Shown here one piece after another: positions 46,080 through 56,811 of a DNA stretch of 64,000 nt. The notes under the pieces are model-generated. The model was not told where the DNA came from, did not search any database, and saw only the letters and a list, made by a program, of their open reading frames with translations. The position numbers and the translations under genes were made by a program. Location of the stretch: positions 1,674,001 through 1,738,000 of the forward strand of contig JAQOTA010000069.1 in NCBI GenBank assembly GCA_029532415.1. Direction: 5' to 3'. Source of the stretch: Marasmius tenuissimus. Its lineage: Eukaryota; Basidiomycota; Agaricomycetes; Agaricales; Marasmiaceae. Numbering within the stretch: the first letter of the stretch is position 1; every line of letters starts with the position of its first letter.

Positions 46080-47867
46080 ATGAAACAGCTACTGAGTCGT
46101 GAAGACGTTGTCACTCGAATTTTACGAGGCGAATGTATCACCATCTACAATGGCCATGTCCTTCGCATTCCTAAATTCTGGCTGGACTCTCATCCAGGAG
46201 GCTCACTTTCTATTCTTCACTTCGTTGGACGCGACGCAACATCGGAAATTGAAGCTTATCATTCCCAAGATACTCTGCGGATGGTCTCCAAATATTCTAT
46301 CGGAATGCTACGAGACGGCTTTGAGAAGCCTTGGGAACCCCTTCTTCCTCCAATTGCTGCTGGATGGGTACAAAAGGAAGGCAAATGGCTCAATCAGGCG
46401 TCCAAATTCCACCCAGAACTATCACAAATATTCCTCGTTTCCAAGGATCCAGCGACACTCGAGCCCACAGCTCCTACAAAACTCGATATCACGCCTCCTC
46501 CACCCACACTCTCGCTAGAAGTCCAGCATCGACATGCTCTTGAATACAAAAAACTACACCAGCGAATCATTGACGCGGGTCTTTACAAGACTCCTTACCT
46601 TTCAGGATACGGGCCAGAATTCGCCCGTTATCTTGCACTGGCTGCCCTCTCAGTCGTGGCCTATCGGCATCAGTGGTTTGTGCTGAGTGCGTTACTCTTG
46701 GGGTTGTTCTGGCACCAGATCCTCTTTTTCGCCCATGACCTCGGTCATATGGGTGTTACCCACAACTGGGTCGTAGACAGGTTGATGGGCACCGTTATCG
46801 GAAACTTTCTCAATGGTCTCAGTATTGGCTGGTGGGTGAACGTGAGTTCCATATCCATGATATTCGTTTGCAACTGTTGCTCATGTGTCGTCCCCAGAAC
46901 CACAACACACATCATCGTGAGTGACATCTACGAATATTCGAACTCAACGTCCCGCTTACCAATGCGACACTCCAGTCGTAACGAACCACCCCTCACAGTG
47001 CGTCTTTGCATTACTCTCTACACCCTTCTTCCTTCCCCGAACTGACGCTTTCTCAACCCCCCAGCGATCCTGACATCGAATACCTCCCCTTCTTCGCCAT
47101 CACTACCAAATTCTTCTCAGGCCTCTACTCCACCTTCTACAACCGCGTCTTCGAATTCGACGCCTCCTCCCGCTTCCTCATCTCCATCCAACACAAGCTC
47201 TTCTATATCGTCCTCGCTCTCGCCCGAGTGAACCTTTACCAGCTTTCATACACGTATCTTCTCAAGGCGGCTTTTGACACCAGGCGGTTCAGAGGCGGAC
47301 GATGGGCATTCTGCGCGGAGATCGCTGGGATCTTGACATTCTGGTATTGGTACGGTGGATCGTATTGGCAGGATGTGGGTCGTGGCAGAAGGCATTGGGG
47401 TATTTTCTCGTCAGTCATATTACTACCGGGCCTTTACACGTTCAGGTGTGCTATTTCTGCCCTCCGTACCCTTCCTTTCGTTTCTTTGTTAACATTCTTG
47501 GTACTAGCTCGCCCTCTCCCACTTCTCCATGTCAACAGCCGACCCAGGTCCTATCGAGTCCTTTCCCGCACGTCAACTCCGCACAACGACTGACGTGATA
47601 TGTTCCGACTCTGTCGCGTTCCTTCATGGTGGACTTCATTTACAAGTAACGCACCACTTGTTTCCGAGGTTGCCTAGGCATAACCTCCGCGAGGCGAGCG
47701 GGATGGTGAAGCAGTTTGCCAAGGATGAAGGATTGACATATGCGGAGTTTGGTTTTGTGGAAGGGAATAGGGAGGTTGTGGGTGTGTTGAGGGAGGTGGC
47801 GGAGCAGGTTAGGTTGATGGGGAAGGTGGTGGAGGTGGAGGCGAGGGAGGCGGTTGAGGGGAAGTAG
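46080..47867 (+). CDS. delta-8 sphingolipid desaturase-like, cytochrome b5 fusion, with a frameshift
   Basis: Front-end desaturases of this type work in the ER and introduce the delta-8 double bond in the ceramide long-chain base. Exons: 46080-46841, 46898-46916, 46976-46997, 47065-47445 and 47508-47867. The N terminus has the cytochrome b5 haem motif HPGG. Histidine boxes are HDLGH, NHNTHH (partly on a 19-nt microexon) and QVTHHLFPRLPRHN. VTNHPSHDPDIEYLPFFAI comes from a 22-nt microexon plus the next exon. Near 47360 the frame must shift: ILTFWYWYG is read in one frame and IVLAGCGSWQKALGYFLVSH in another. The exon sum is 1544 nt, one short of a multiple of three. This could be a sequence error or a null allele. 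Up to there and after it the gene looks normal. Confidence 0.85.
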
Positions 47868-48050
47868 GATGGTTGCCTGTTCCCTGGGTCATACTTGGAT
47901 TTTCGGATGTGGTTTCGTTCTCGTACACATAGAAGTATCATTCCCTCTACTACCTACCTTCGTTCGTGAACAATGTTTACCGAGTTCATCGTACACAAGA
48001 AGATGTGCTGTACAAGGTCCCGTCGTAGCAGAGAAAATACACAAAACCTA

Positions 48051-49397
48051 TCACGGCGTTTCCCTGGGGTCAACAACCAGCTTCACCCCGCTAACCTGGT
48101 TGTTCTGGAGCATCGCCAATCCTTCGGATATCCCAGCCAACCCTCCGGGTATCTTCTCCACTCGGTTAGGCTAGAGAACCAAGACTTAGCTCATCGTCGT
48201 TCACGCCTCAAGGTCGCCAGCGTCCGCATACCTTGATAACACCATTCTCCAAAAACTCTCCCAACGCACTCATCAACCCGAACCCGAACTCCTTATACAC
48301 ACGAACCCCACCATTCGACATCACGCTCTTCTTCCCATTCGTGAACCTAATTTCAGACGGGACGTAGATGGCCGAGAGTAGTATACCTCCCGGAGCGAGC
48401 AAATCAACGTGCTCTTGGGTGACTGCACCGTTCACGGTGACATAGATATAGTTAATCGTTGTCCCTCCAAGGATCTCCTTAATTTGGTCGATGGAAGCAT
48501 CCCGACCGAGAACGTGTGTAGCTCCAAGAGTCTTGAGATACTCCGCGTGCTTCGCCGACGAGGTGGCGATTATGGGTGAGAATCCATAGTGCGCGGCGAT
48601 TTGGATGCCTAAAGCACAGCTTAGCCGCCGTTTGGACCATCATACACGGGCCCAGGGGGAACATACCGAATTGACCCACAGAACTCGACCCTCCGAGAAT
48701 GACAATAGGTTCCCCTGCTTTCATCCCTTTCGCCCCTTCCTCCCAGAACGGTTTAACCCCTGCTCCTGCTTTCCCGTCCGAGAAAAAGGGGATCCATCCA
48801 TCTGTCAATGGAACGGCAGGATCAGGGAGGCAAAAAGCGAAGGCTGATGTCACGAGAGCTACAGGGATGGATGATGCTTCCAGGGTCGATATGTTTGATG
48901 GGAGCTACAAACATATAGACGAAACACGTTGGGATTGAATGAACGAATCAGGGCGAGATAGAGAAAAACACCCACCTTCACGACTGTCTCGACCCGAGCT
49001 AGTGCGTACTGTTGGTGGGTGCTATAATCCGGAGTCAACGATCCCTGGAACACCCTAAGTTACAATAGTGAAAGAGCCCAGTCAATTTCCTCCATGCCTT
49101 CAACTTCAAATCATCAGTCGAGCGAAACCTCACTTACACTCGATCACCCTTCCTGAATGCCTTCACCTCGTTTCCAACTTTTTCCACCACTCCTGCACCG
49201 TCGACTCCAACATAAGCAGGATAACCTATCGCGTCCACCATATGGGTCTGACCGGGGACCAACCAGTCCATCGGGTTGAGACCGACTCCTTCCAACTGGA
49301 CAAGAACCTCATGAGGCCCGGGAGATGGGATCGGTTTGGTGATGATTGTGTAGGGGAAAGAGGCGGAGGGGATGACTAGGGCTTTTTGCTCAGACAT
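48051..49397 (-). CDS. medium-chain dehydrogenase/reductase, copy 2
   Basis: A paralogue of the gene at 29367 with the same five-exon plan. It starts MSEQKALVIPSASFPYTIIT at 49397. GroES-like part: GPHEVLVQLEGVGLNPMDWL, GYPAYVGVDGAGVVEKVG. Intron 1 here has a normal gtaagt donor. The Rossmann motif ILGGSSSVGQFG is followed by an intron and a continuing domain (HVDLLAPGGILLSAIYVPSE). The last exon gives RVEKIPGGLAGISEGLAMLQ and VKLVVDPRETP before the TGA at 48051-48053. The exon after the Rossmann motif starts near 48610. All parts needed for a reductase are present; no catalytic zinc ligands. Substrate unknown. Confidence 0.8.
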
Positions 49398-50160
49398 TGT
49401 GGTTCGATGAAAGAGCACAAGACTTACCAAGGCTCTTTTGTATAGCCAGATAACGATCATTTGGGGACTACGCCAGCTGACGTGACGACCGGGTAGCATC
49501 CGAGAGAGTTGTATCTTCGCTCAAATCCAAAGAACTCCACTGTGAGGTGTCAGCAGTTTGAACGATAGAAAGCAGAGAAACAGAACCATCAGTAATTCCC
49601 GAACTAGTCGAGAATTACCTTGGTCATTCAAGTGCTCCAGGCATAAAAGCGGGTGCTCACCTCGGGAATTTCCTCATGAATTGGGCATCGTACAGCAGCA
49701 CAGCAAGGCAAAGTTACATCGGTGAAGTCCTCAACATTGCACCTGCATTGTTCTACAACGTATCCAGTAGTGCGAGGAACGATAACATCGTTCCAAAAGC
49801 GATGTTCGCTGGCCTGAAGGCAACTTGACACCAGATTCAAGACCGAGGGTTCTATTCATATCCCTTGTCGTATCCCAGACACTGTGGTACTATGTACTGG
49901 AGCATAATGAACCAAAGAAGCGTAATTTTCGAGTGGCATGGTGGTGGTAGGTGGTCAAGTCGTGTACCGTGCATCCTCTAAATTCCCACATTCTGATTTC
50001 TCTTTCCAACCACCATCTGGGCCCGAATCGTGATGGGAGTGCTACGATTATCCTTCAACACAGGTAAGAAATCATTCATCTCTGCAGTGTGAATTTTACT
50101 TGACCTGACACCTCACTTATCTTTCGATAGCCTTCGTCTACGGCCCCGGTACCGCTCCCC
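49398..50160. other. gene-free region
   Basis: 763 bp. The first 100 bp are the copy 2 promoter (minus-strand tatacaaaa near 49437). No supported ORF or repeat in the rest. Confidence 0.35.
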
Positions 50161-50239
50161 GAAATGGACGCTCGGAAAGAGCGTCAGACTCATCACTACG
50201 GGTAGCTGACAGCTACAATCTCGATTCTCGCCGTGTGCT
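50161..50239 (+). pseudogene. decayed tRNA-Lys-like sequence 1
   Basis: agagcgtcagactc, cgggta-ctga and ctcgattctcgccgtg match the intact tRNA-Lys(CUU) at 56136-56218 in order, but the acceptor stem, anticodon loop and T arm are damaged. Confidence 0.55.
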
Positions 50240-50690
50240 CTTGGTTCTCTTCTTTGCTTCTGAAGATACTCTCGTGCTCGGTAGACATCACCACAATGTC
50301 TCATTCTTGTCTTTCTGGCAATCTGGTGATGCGCTTGTAGTACCTTTATATGGGTTGTAATACTCAAGGAGTGCCGTCCTTGTCATGTCTTTGTGATACC
50401 GGGAGGTCATTGGCATTGTGTGGTGCGAATGTGTGGTTGTGATACAGAAAGAGACAGGATAGTTTATCGAGGCCGATTAGCCTACTTGCCAGGTATTAAT
50501 TAGTGGGCCAGGACCCTGCTAATTTTTGCAGTTGTTTGGGCTGCTACTTACATTCCTGCGCAGGTGGATGAAAAGAAAAAAACCGTAAGGTCAGGGCCGC
50601 CGAGATATGAATGAACTGGGACTGAAGGTAGCGAACACCTGGGGGTGAGTGTGGAAGGCAACAAAGACCGGTGACCGCATCCATCTTGCT
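50240..50690. other. gene-free region between two tRNA-Lys-like relics
   Basis: 451 bp. No supported ORF; one minus-strand open frame reads through the tRNA relic and is rejected. Confidence 0.35.
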
Positions 50691-50767
50691 GCGCCATCTG
50701 ATAACTCTTTGCAGGCTCAGATTTATCTCAGAGTCTGAAGGCTGCGATCTCGACTCTCGCGGTGAGC
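50691..50767 (+). pseudogene. decayed tRNA-Lys-like sequence 2
   Basis: The 3' half (tctgaaggctgcgatctcga, ctctcgcggtgagct) is close to the intact tRNA-Lys at 56136-56218; the 5' half is scrambled. It sits at the edge of the duplicated small-secreted-protein segment. Confidence 0.6.
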
Positions 50768-51015
50768 TGTAACTCGCCCCCTTTGAAGAGATATAATTTT
50801 GTAGAACGGTCGGCGTGAGTCGAAATTTACATCCAATGGTTACAACCTTTGTTTACTTCCAAGTTCACTTCCAAGCTCTTCTTTCTGGCCGAGGACCAGT
50901 CGCACCAGAGCGCCACTCATGGCCTTGTCACTCGTTCACGGACAAATGACTCGAATATCGTTCTGCCTACTAACGATTTCCAATTTCAATATGTTACGAC
51001 ATTGATCAACGATCT

Positions 51016-51395
51016 TCACTGGGTGGTCCCGGGAGGAGGACCGTTAGGTGGGTCGCGGAGTTTGTCGCACTTCAATGGCTCATTGTCGGGCTGTATGCAG
51101 ACTAGATCATGTCATATCGCAAGTTAGTCTTCTTGTGTTGAGAATGGAGGACTCGACTCACATCCTTGGAACTCCAGGATGACGTCCCCGTCCATGTACC
51201 AGTAATGGCATTTATCGAACTGCTTAAGGTCCTTGCACGCTGTGACTATTGAGAATAATCAGGACCGCAGGAATCATGTACCAGATTCAGAGTGTACCAC
51301 TCACCGGGATCACTCAGGGGTTCCTGGGCGATCGCCTGTCCGGCGAAGAAGAGGGCGACAGAGAGCGCAGTGACGAGAGACTTGTTGAGGATCAT
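51016..51395 (-). CDS. small secreted cysteine-containing protein, family member 1, 86 aa
   Basis: Three exons, 51395-51305, 51245-51162 and 51101-51016, sum to 261 nt (87 codons). The signal peptide is SLVTALSVALFFAGQAIAQ. The mature part has TACKDLKQFDKCHYWYMDGD, then EFQGFCIQPDNEPLKC and a Pro/Gly-rich tail. The four-Cys pattern is C-x8-C, then C, then C. Members 2 (55418) and 3 (56454) share the pattern and both intron positions and phases (1,1). Member 3 is closest, and the middle exon is 84 nt in both. Function unknown; a secreted effector-like or antimicrobial role is only a possibility. A TATAAGA element lies 43 bp upstream of the ATG. Confidence 0.75.
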
Positions 51396-51884
51396 TGCTC
51401 TAATCAAATGTTATGGAGTAGGACTACGAGATGGGCTTCTTATAACGAGAAAAAAGACGCCCATGAACAGCCCTGGTCGGCACAACCCTATCTTGGCCAC
51501 CCCGCCGGGGTATGGTCTCGGGAGTTAGTTCTATTAGTATCCAGCATGCCGCGACAACCGTTCTACTTGGTTGGGGTCAAAGCAATATGAAGAATATGGA
51601 GCAATGCTTACATACTGGGCCGCCCCTGCTTTGACATTTATCGACCGGGCGTTTCAGTCCCCGTAAGTATGAGTACTTGGAGGTTCCAGAGGGTTCCAGA
51701 TGCAATTTCATTCTAGTACGTGGAATGCGCTCAACCGTCACGGAATGTGTTTCACTCCGTCACCAAAGAATCGTTTCTTGAATTATTGGCTATCATTCGT
51801 GAATAACATTTCAGACTTCATCATGTACAAGAGATGTTTATTATTCAAATGAAACTCCGATGGGAGGAATGGAGCGTACGTATC
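51396..51884. promoter_or_regulatory. promoter of small secreted protein 1 and duplicated flank
   Basis: TATAAGAA on the minus strand at 51438-51445. The stretch 51466-51640 is similar to 56876-57050, part of a segmental duplication (for example ctattagtat and ggaatatggag-type strings in the same order). Confidence 0.55.
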
Positions 51885-52729
51885 AGTACGTTTCTATAGG
51901 GCCAACGACTAGTCTTGCTCCACTAATTTGGTTGTTCTGAAGTTTCATATAACGCATGTAACCCAGATCAGCCGTCAGCGCTTCAGCCTCATCATTATCA
52001 TTCATGTGAATCAAAGACGCGAAACTAACCTAGTCGACCGACAGAGCTCGATCCTCCGAGAATTATGATAGGTTCACCAGCTTTCATTCCTTTAGCACCT
52101 TCTTCCAAGAACGGCTTGAGCCCCGCTCCTGCTTTGCCGTTCAGAAAGGATATGCTCTCTCCACCGACAGCTTCGTTCATCGATGGGACAGCAGGATCAG
52201 GCAAGCAGAAAGCAAATGCCAACGTGACGAGCGCTAATGGGATCGATGCTATTTTCAATGTGGAAATTGTCGAGGGCAGCTGTTCAACGCGTACTGATGA
52301 GAGTCGATGAGACAAAACAAGGACGAAACACTCACTGTGGCGATAGTCTTCTCAAGAGCAAGTGCGTACTGTTGATGAGAGCTGTATTTGGGAGACACGA
52401 TTCTTGTAGGAGCCTGGAAGGGTGGTGTCAAGATACTTTATGAGATTGTCGAATGAGTCGTGCAAACACTCGATCGCCCTTCTTTAACGCCTGAGCCTCG
52501 TCCTAACCTTCTTAACCACTCCTGCTCCGTCCACTCCAATGTAGGCGGGGTAGCCCATCGCATCTGGGATTTGAGTATGAACGATAACCAGCCAATCCAT
52601 CGGGTTCAGAGCAGCACCTTCCAGCTTGACCAGAATCTCGTGAGGACCGGAAGATGAGATCGGTTTGGAGATGATCGCGTAGGGAGAAGACGAAGATGGG
52701 ATAGTGACTGCGTTGAACACCCGCGTCAT
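51885..52729 (-). pseudogene. broken third copy of the MDR reductase
   Basis: The first exon is recognisable (GPHEILVKLEGAALNPMDWL, GYPAYIGVDGAGVV) but shifts frame after VKKV. The conserved KGDRV is then found in another frame. The Rossmann exon survives (IILGGSSSVGRLG, near 52025-52090). The large exon that follows in copies 1 and 2 is missing, and only its end and the last exon remain (LQNNQISGARLVV, stop near 51885). A frameshift plus an internal deletion make a working enzyme unlikely. Same orientation as copy 2. Confidence 0.8.
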
Positions 52730-53029
52730 TGAATTCCTCAGCGGTCAGCAGTGGACGATTGGCTGACGAGACAAACGGGTCTCTTTATCAGCTCTTATGT
52801 TGGGACTCTGCTCTTAAAAATATAATATATCAATGACGAGCGGGTAGAGGCGGGGGTGGGCACCTGTGGGCGCAACTTGCAAGGAGCAACGGCGTGACGA
52901 GCATGCACCGTGACATTAGACGTCACCCCTCGTTACCCGCACGCGTCGTCGGAGTTCGAATATTCAGACCCCTTCCTCCCACTGTGACTGTGTCCATGAC
53001 AATATTGTTCTTCTTCCGCCCTACCCATC

Positions 53030-53106
53030 GCCCACCTAGCTTGATTGGATGGAGCTTCCGATACGGGTACATCTGGAGGCTGCGAGTTTGATCTTCGTAG
53101 CGGGCT
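53030..53106 (+). pseudogene. decayed tRNA-Lys-like sequence 3
   Basis: gcccacctagcttgattgga then ggctgcgagtttgatc and gcgggct follow the intact tRNA-Lys order, but the anticodon region is shortened and the T loop is mutated. Confidence 0.6.
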
Positions 53107-53986
53107 GTTGAAGGTGTGATCACCCCGCGCATCCTATCACGTTTAGTATTAGATGTTATTGCCTTGGGCATTTTCGGCTTATCGACTCCCCGAATCCAGG
53201 TGTGAACCCCCAGCATTGGCTGTGGACTGCCAAAAGTATGCTCCCGAAGAAAACGGGCTCCAAGCTCTTTACCAGCCCAAAACCCCTTTCACATCCTTTC
53301 ACATCTGAATAGGGTCCCGGTCGTTTGGAACGAATCTCAAATCTAAAACCGTTGTACAAGTACAAGGCGAGCTAGTTTTATGTATGCAGGCTCACTCTTG
53401 CTGGCGTAGAGGCCATTCTGACTCCGAGGTGTGACTGTGTGGTCAAGCTCCGTTCTGTCCTTTTGAATTCTTGGGTTTCTCCAGGTGATTGTAGCCATCA
53501 TTCAGCGACACTGCCCCTCCCGAAGTCAATGGTGACCAAGGGCGACTAGCTATTCAACTTGCTTCCGCGTTAGCTTGACACCATTCACCTCTGACAACAT
53601 ATCAAGGCTTTTGGGACCGAACCTTTTGATGCCCGTGTTAAATTCAACCACTTTCATGCCGACACATTCTGGGCTCAGACGCTAACAACCAACGGCTCCC
53701 GGGATTTGAGATACATTAAACATCCTGTGTATGGTTAACCCACTACGCCTTTGATCCCCTTGTGGCTTCAGCCTGAAGTGGTACTTACGCCCGTGAATGT
53801 AGGCTGAAACATCGGAGTACGGGCAGCAGGGCGTTCACGACGAAGGCGTTCAACTTCATCCGTAAAATTCGCGAAGTTATACACTTCGTCGCCACCTTTT
53901 GAGTGGTATAAAAGGTACGTAGGTTGTTCGGACGTATCCTAAGCTACTTTGATCTCTCATCTGCAAGCTACAAACCTCATCGTGCT
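53107..53986. promoter_or_regulatory. 880-bp region upstream of the GH114 gene, with TATA box
   Basis: TATAAAA at 53907-53913, 74 bp before the ATG at 53987. A short direct repeat (cctttcacat twice) lies near 53288. No supported ORF. Confidence 0.5.
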
Positions 53987-54890
53987 ATGATCTCTTCTAC
54001 TTTCCTTCTCATTGCCGTTTCTCTGCTCTCGTCTACTTCCAATGCCGTGTCTGTGAAGCGGGCAATCACTCCTCTTCCTGCCAACGGGAAGTGGGACTAT
54101 CAGATTGGAGGAGCGTACGAGCCCGACAGCGATGTGCGCGTCGTCACTCGGGATCGTACTTCGACGCCAGTTTCCGGGAAATACAACATTTGCTACGTCA
54201 ATGCGTTCCAGTCGCAACCGGATCAAGCGTCGCATGACTTTTGGCTCAATGGTACGTTTGTTCGATTGTCCTCCTCAGTCTCCGTACTGAATAAGCTCGA
54301 ACTTGCTAGACCCCACGAGGAACAACCTCATCCTCAAGAACTCCGCTGGTCAGCCCTACGAAGATGATGGGTGGCCAGGCGAATACTATTTCGACACCAG
54401 GACGGCTGACAAACGGCAGGCACTAGCCAATATTGTCAATGGATGGATTGACGAGTGTAAACAGAAAGGTTTCAACGCCATCGAGCCCGACAACCTGGAC
54501 ACATTCACTCGCTCGGACGACCTCCTCTCCGAGGACAACAACCTAGACTACGCCAAACTTCTCGCTGATCACGCACATGCTACCGGAGTCGAGCTGGCCT
54601 TTGGTCAGAAGAACACCGGTGGCGAGTTGGAGGATAGAGGAAAGGCGAGAGTTGGTTTCGATTTTGCCATAGCGGAGGAATGCCAGGCGTTCAAAGAGTG
54701 TGATTCCTACACCGACGTGTATGGAGACCAGGTCCTTGAGGTCGAGTACTTCAATTCCTCGCTTCCGGACAACAATCGAGGAAACTTCACGGCGGCCTGT
54801 ACTGCGCGTGGAAGTCGAATCTCGGTGATCTTCAGGGATGTTTTCGTCGTCCCGAGAGGATCCTCGGGATATGTGTACGAAGAGTGCTAA
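53987..54890 (+). CDS. secreted glycoside hydrolase, GH114 (endo-alpha-1,4-polygalactosaminidase-like), 281 aa
   Basis: GH114 enzymes cleave alpha-1,4-linked galactosamine polymers such as those in fungal walls and extracellular matrix. Two exons, 53987-54251 and 54310-54890, sum to 846 nt (282 codons). The signal peptide is SSTFLLIAVSLLSSTSNAVS. GKWDYQIGGAYEPDSDVRVV and DRTSTPVSGKYNICYVNAFQ match the family start. DDGWPGEYYFDTR, IVNGWIDECKQKGFNAIEPD and YAKLLADHAHATGVELAFGQ form the TIM-barrel core, with an acidic NAIEPDN and the late FAIAEECQAF. The length is normal for the family. The ATG at 53987 is chosen because it begins the signal peptide and lies 74 bp after the TATA box. The exact substrate is inferred from the family. 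Confidence 0.85.
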
Positions 54891-55417
54891 TTCATTTGTA
54901 GGCAATGCTACCAGGAACCTGTATGATTAGTGGGGTAATCGAAAGAGATGATTTATGAAGTGATAAAGCGTGATCACCAGTCAAAACCTTCACGGGAAAC
55001 CCACAGCTGGCGCCTAGTAAGGCGTAAGGGCTTCCGAGTCCAGAGATTTCCGAGTCCAATTATGCCGAGAGGCACTTCATTGAACACACGCATTCCCGCA
55101 AGTTCCTGGTCTCGTAACTTTGTTAAAGATTCGAATTGGCCAGTTCATTTCCCGCGTATTCCGGCTGCCCCAAATCGACCTTCCCGCCCAGTTCCCGCCC
55201 CTAAGAGACCCTCCATATTTACGCGAAGCCGCCCGGCTGAGCTAGGGGTAATTGGAACGGGATCTGTGGCACTATGGGACGTTGGGCAGGTATCATCTCA
55301 TCGACAACGGGACGCTCTTGCTTGGCTCAACGTACTCATCTGACCCTGATTCGGAGACAAGGAATGTGTATAAAAGGGACGTCGACGGCGAGGGACACGA
55401 ACTTATACATCTCAATC
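54891..55417. promoter_or_regulatory. intergenic with TATA box of small secreted protein 2
   Basis: TATAAAAG at 55369-55376, 42 bp before the ATG at 55418. The rest of the 527 bp has no supported ORF. Confidence 0.55.
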
Positions 55418-55753
55418 ATGAAATCATTCGCCCCTATCTTCGTTCTCATTGCGCTGGTAGCCGCTCAGAGCCCTCGTAAGTTTCAGTCGTTATCCCCAAA
55501 GTCCGAGCACGACTGACCTGACCTATCGTTCCAGCTCAAATCGCAAAGAGCGCGTGCAAGGGCAAATATGAGGGAGATAAATGTACCTACAAGGTAGAAG
55601 GACTCCCAACCGCCCACGGAAGTGAGTAAAAAGTTGTCTTTTCGAGGGACTGATGCTTATATCGAGTCGATTTATCTAGCTTGCCAGGTCCAGCCCGTTC
55701 CAGGCGGGGAGCTGTGTTGCTTCTCCACGTCACCGAACTTTTGTTACAGATAG
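55418..55753 (+). CDS. small secreted cysteine-rich protein, family member 2, 72 aa
   Basis: Three exons, 55418-55475, 55535-55621 and 55680-55753, sum to 219 nt (73 codons). A short signal peptide (MKSFAPIFVLIALVAAQ) precedes KSACKGKYEGDKCTYKVEG, then TCQVQPVPGGELCCFSTSPN and a final FCYR. Six cysteines, of which the first three or four align with members 1 and 3 (C-x8-C, G-x-C). Both introns are at the same places and phases as in the other two. The last exon differs most. ACKG..EGDKC followed by GxC recalls small secreted Cys proteins seen widely in fungi and bacteria, but I cannot name a domain. Function unknown. Confidence 0.75.
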
Positions 55754-56135
55754 TCGTAGCCTTGAGTTCGGTCTCCTCTATGATGGATATATGTTCAACG
55801 GTTCAACATGTCGTATCATGATTATCTTCTTGGGAGGAAACCTCAACCAACGTACAGAGATACAATATCTACCGGATCCAGTATGACTCATCTGCTCCAG
55901 TGGATTTTCTGGTCTTGGAGCTTGTTTAGAGCTTCGAGGGATCTTCCGTATATTTCACCCGACTCAGCCATGAGGTCCCTTGCCGGCAGCCCTGTGCTTC
56001 ATCCGCGTCGCGTTTGATGAAGACCGCTCAGATTTCTTTTCTTTCAGTCTTCATCCAGCAACTACAAACTCATCTTATCTCCTCTATCATTGAGTGGCGG
56101 CTGTCGACAACGTCGCCATTGCCTCTCGACGTATT
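55754..56135. other. intergenic, small secreted protein 2 to tRNA-Lys
   Basis: 382 bp with no supported ORF or repeat. Confidence 0.35.
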
Positions 56136-56218
56136 GCCCGCCTAGCTCAATCGGATAGAGCGTCAGACTCTTAGTTGCGGGTATCTGAAGGCTGCGAGTT
56201 CGACCCTCGCGGTGGGCT
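56136..56218 (+). tRNA. tRNA-Lys(CUU): tRNA-Lys(CUU) with a 9-nt intron
   Basis: Acceptor GCCCGCC pairs with GGTGGGC. The D arm is GCTC/GAGC. The anticodon stem TCAGA/TCTGA carries loop CTCTTAA with anticodon CTT after removal of a 9-nt intron. The T arm is GCGAG TTCGACC CTCGC. Three decayed relatives lie at 50161, 50691 and 53030. Confidence 0.9.
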
Positions 56219-56453
56219 ATAGTCGTCGTGGTCGCAAATTTTGTACTCGATGCAAACCGAGTTTTCTCACAACCACTGTTTTTCAGAGTCGCGCCGGTTC
56301 TCCCATCTCACGAAATCTCTTGCTATGGGCATTGGATCAGCACATAGAAACTCATCGTTCATTACTTGCAGATATCTCGAATATTATTCTGTCGACTTCG
56401 ACTCAATCATGCAACTCGAACACCCTTCCTTAGGTCGTCTCGGGAGGTCGCGA

Positions 56454-56811
56454 CTATTGTGGGTTGGCACATCTCAACGGCACGTTGTGGTTATTATCGA
56501 TCTGAATGCAGTCTGCGATCATGTCATGTTGCAAGTTAGTCTTCATTTTTATTTTGAAAGCGAAGGATCCGACTCACGTCCATCGAACTCCCTGACGACG
56601 TCTCCATCGAGGTAGAGGTAGTGGCATTTATCGCCCTCCTTGAGACCCTTGCACGCCGTTACTATCGAGGATGATGAGAACGTGAATGATAGAGCCACAA
56701 TCCCAGAGTCCACTCACTCGGGTCACTGATCTTTTCCTGAGCAGTGGCCTGACCGGCGAAGAAGAGGGCGACAGAGAGAGCAGCGACCAGAGAAGACTTG
56801 GTGAAAAACAT
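56454..56811 (-). CDS. small secreted cysteine-containing protein, family member 3, 78 aa
   Basis: Three exons, 56811-56718, 56661-56578 and 56512-56454, sum to 237 nt (79 codons). The signal peptide is SLVAALSVALFFAGQATAQ, nearly the same as in member 1. The mature part reads TACKGLKEGDKCHYLYLDGD, then EFDGHCIQIDNNHN and PLRCANPQ. Four cysteines in the same spacing as member 1. TATAAGGA on the minus strand at 56854-56861 starts 43 bp upstream of the ATG, exactly as in member 1. Gene, promoter and downstream flank are shared with 51016-51640 by segmental duplication, and the adjacent tRNA-Lys is intact here. Function unknown. Confidence 0.75.

Noticed and set aside
50113..50367. 84-codon minus-strand open frame
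   Set aside because: It runs through a tRNA-Lys relic and has no start context or homology.
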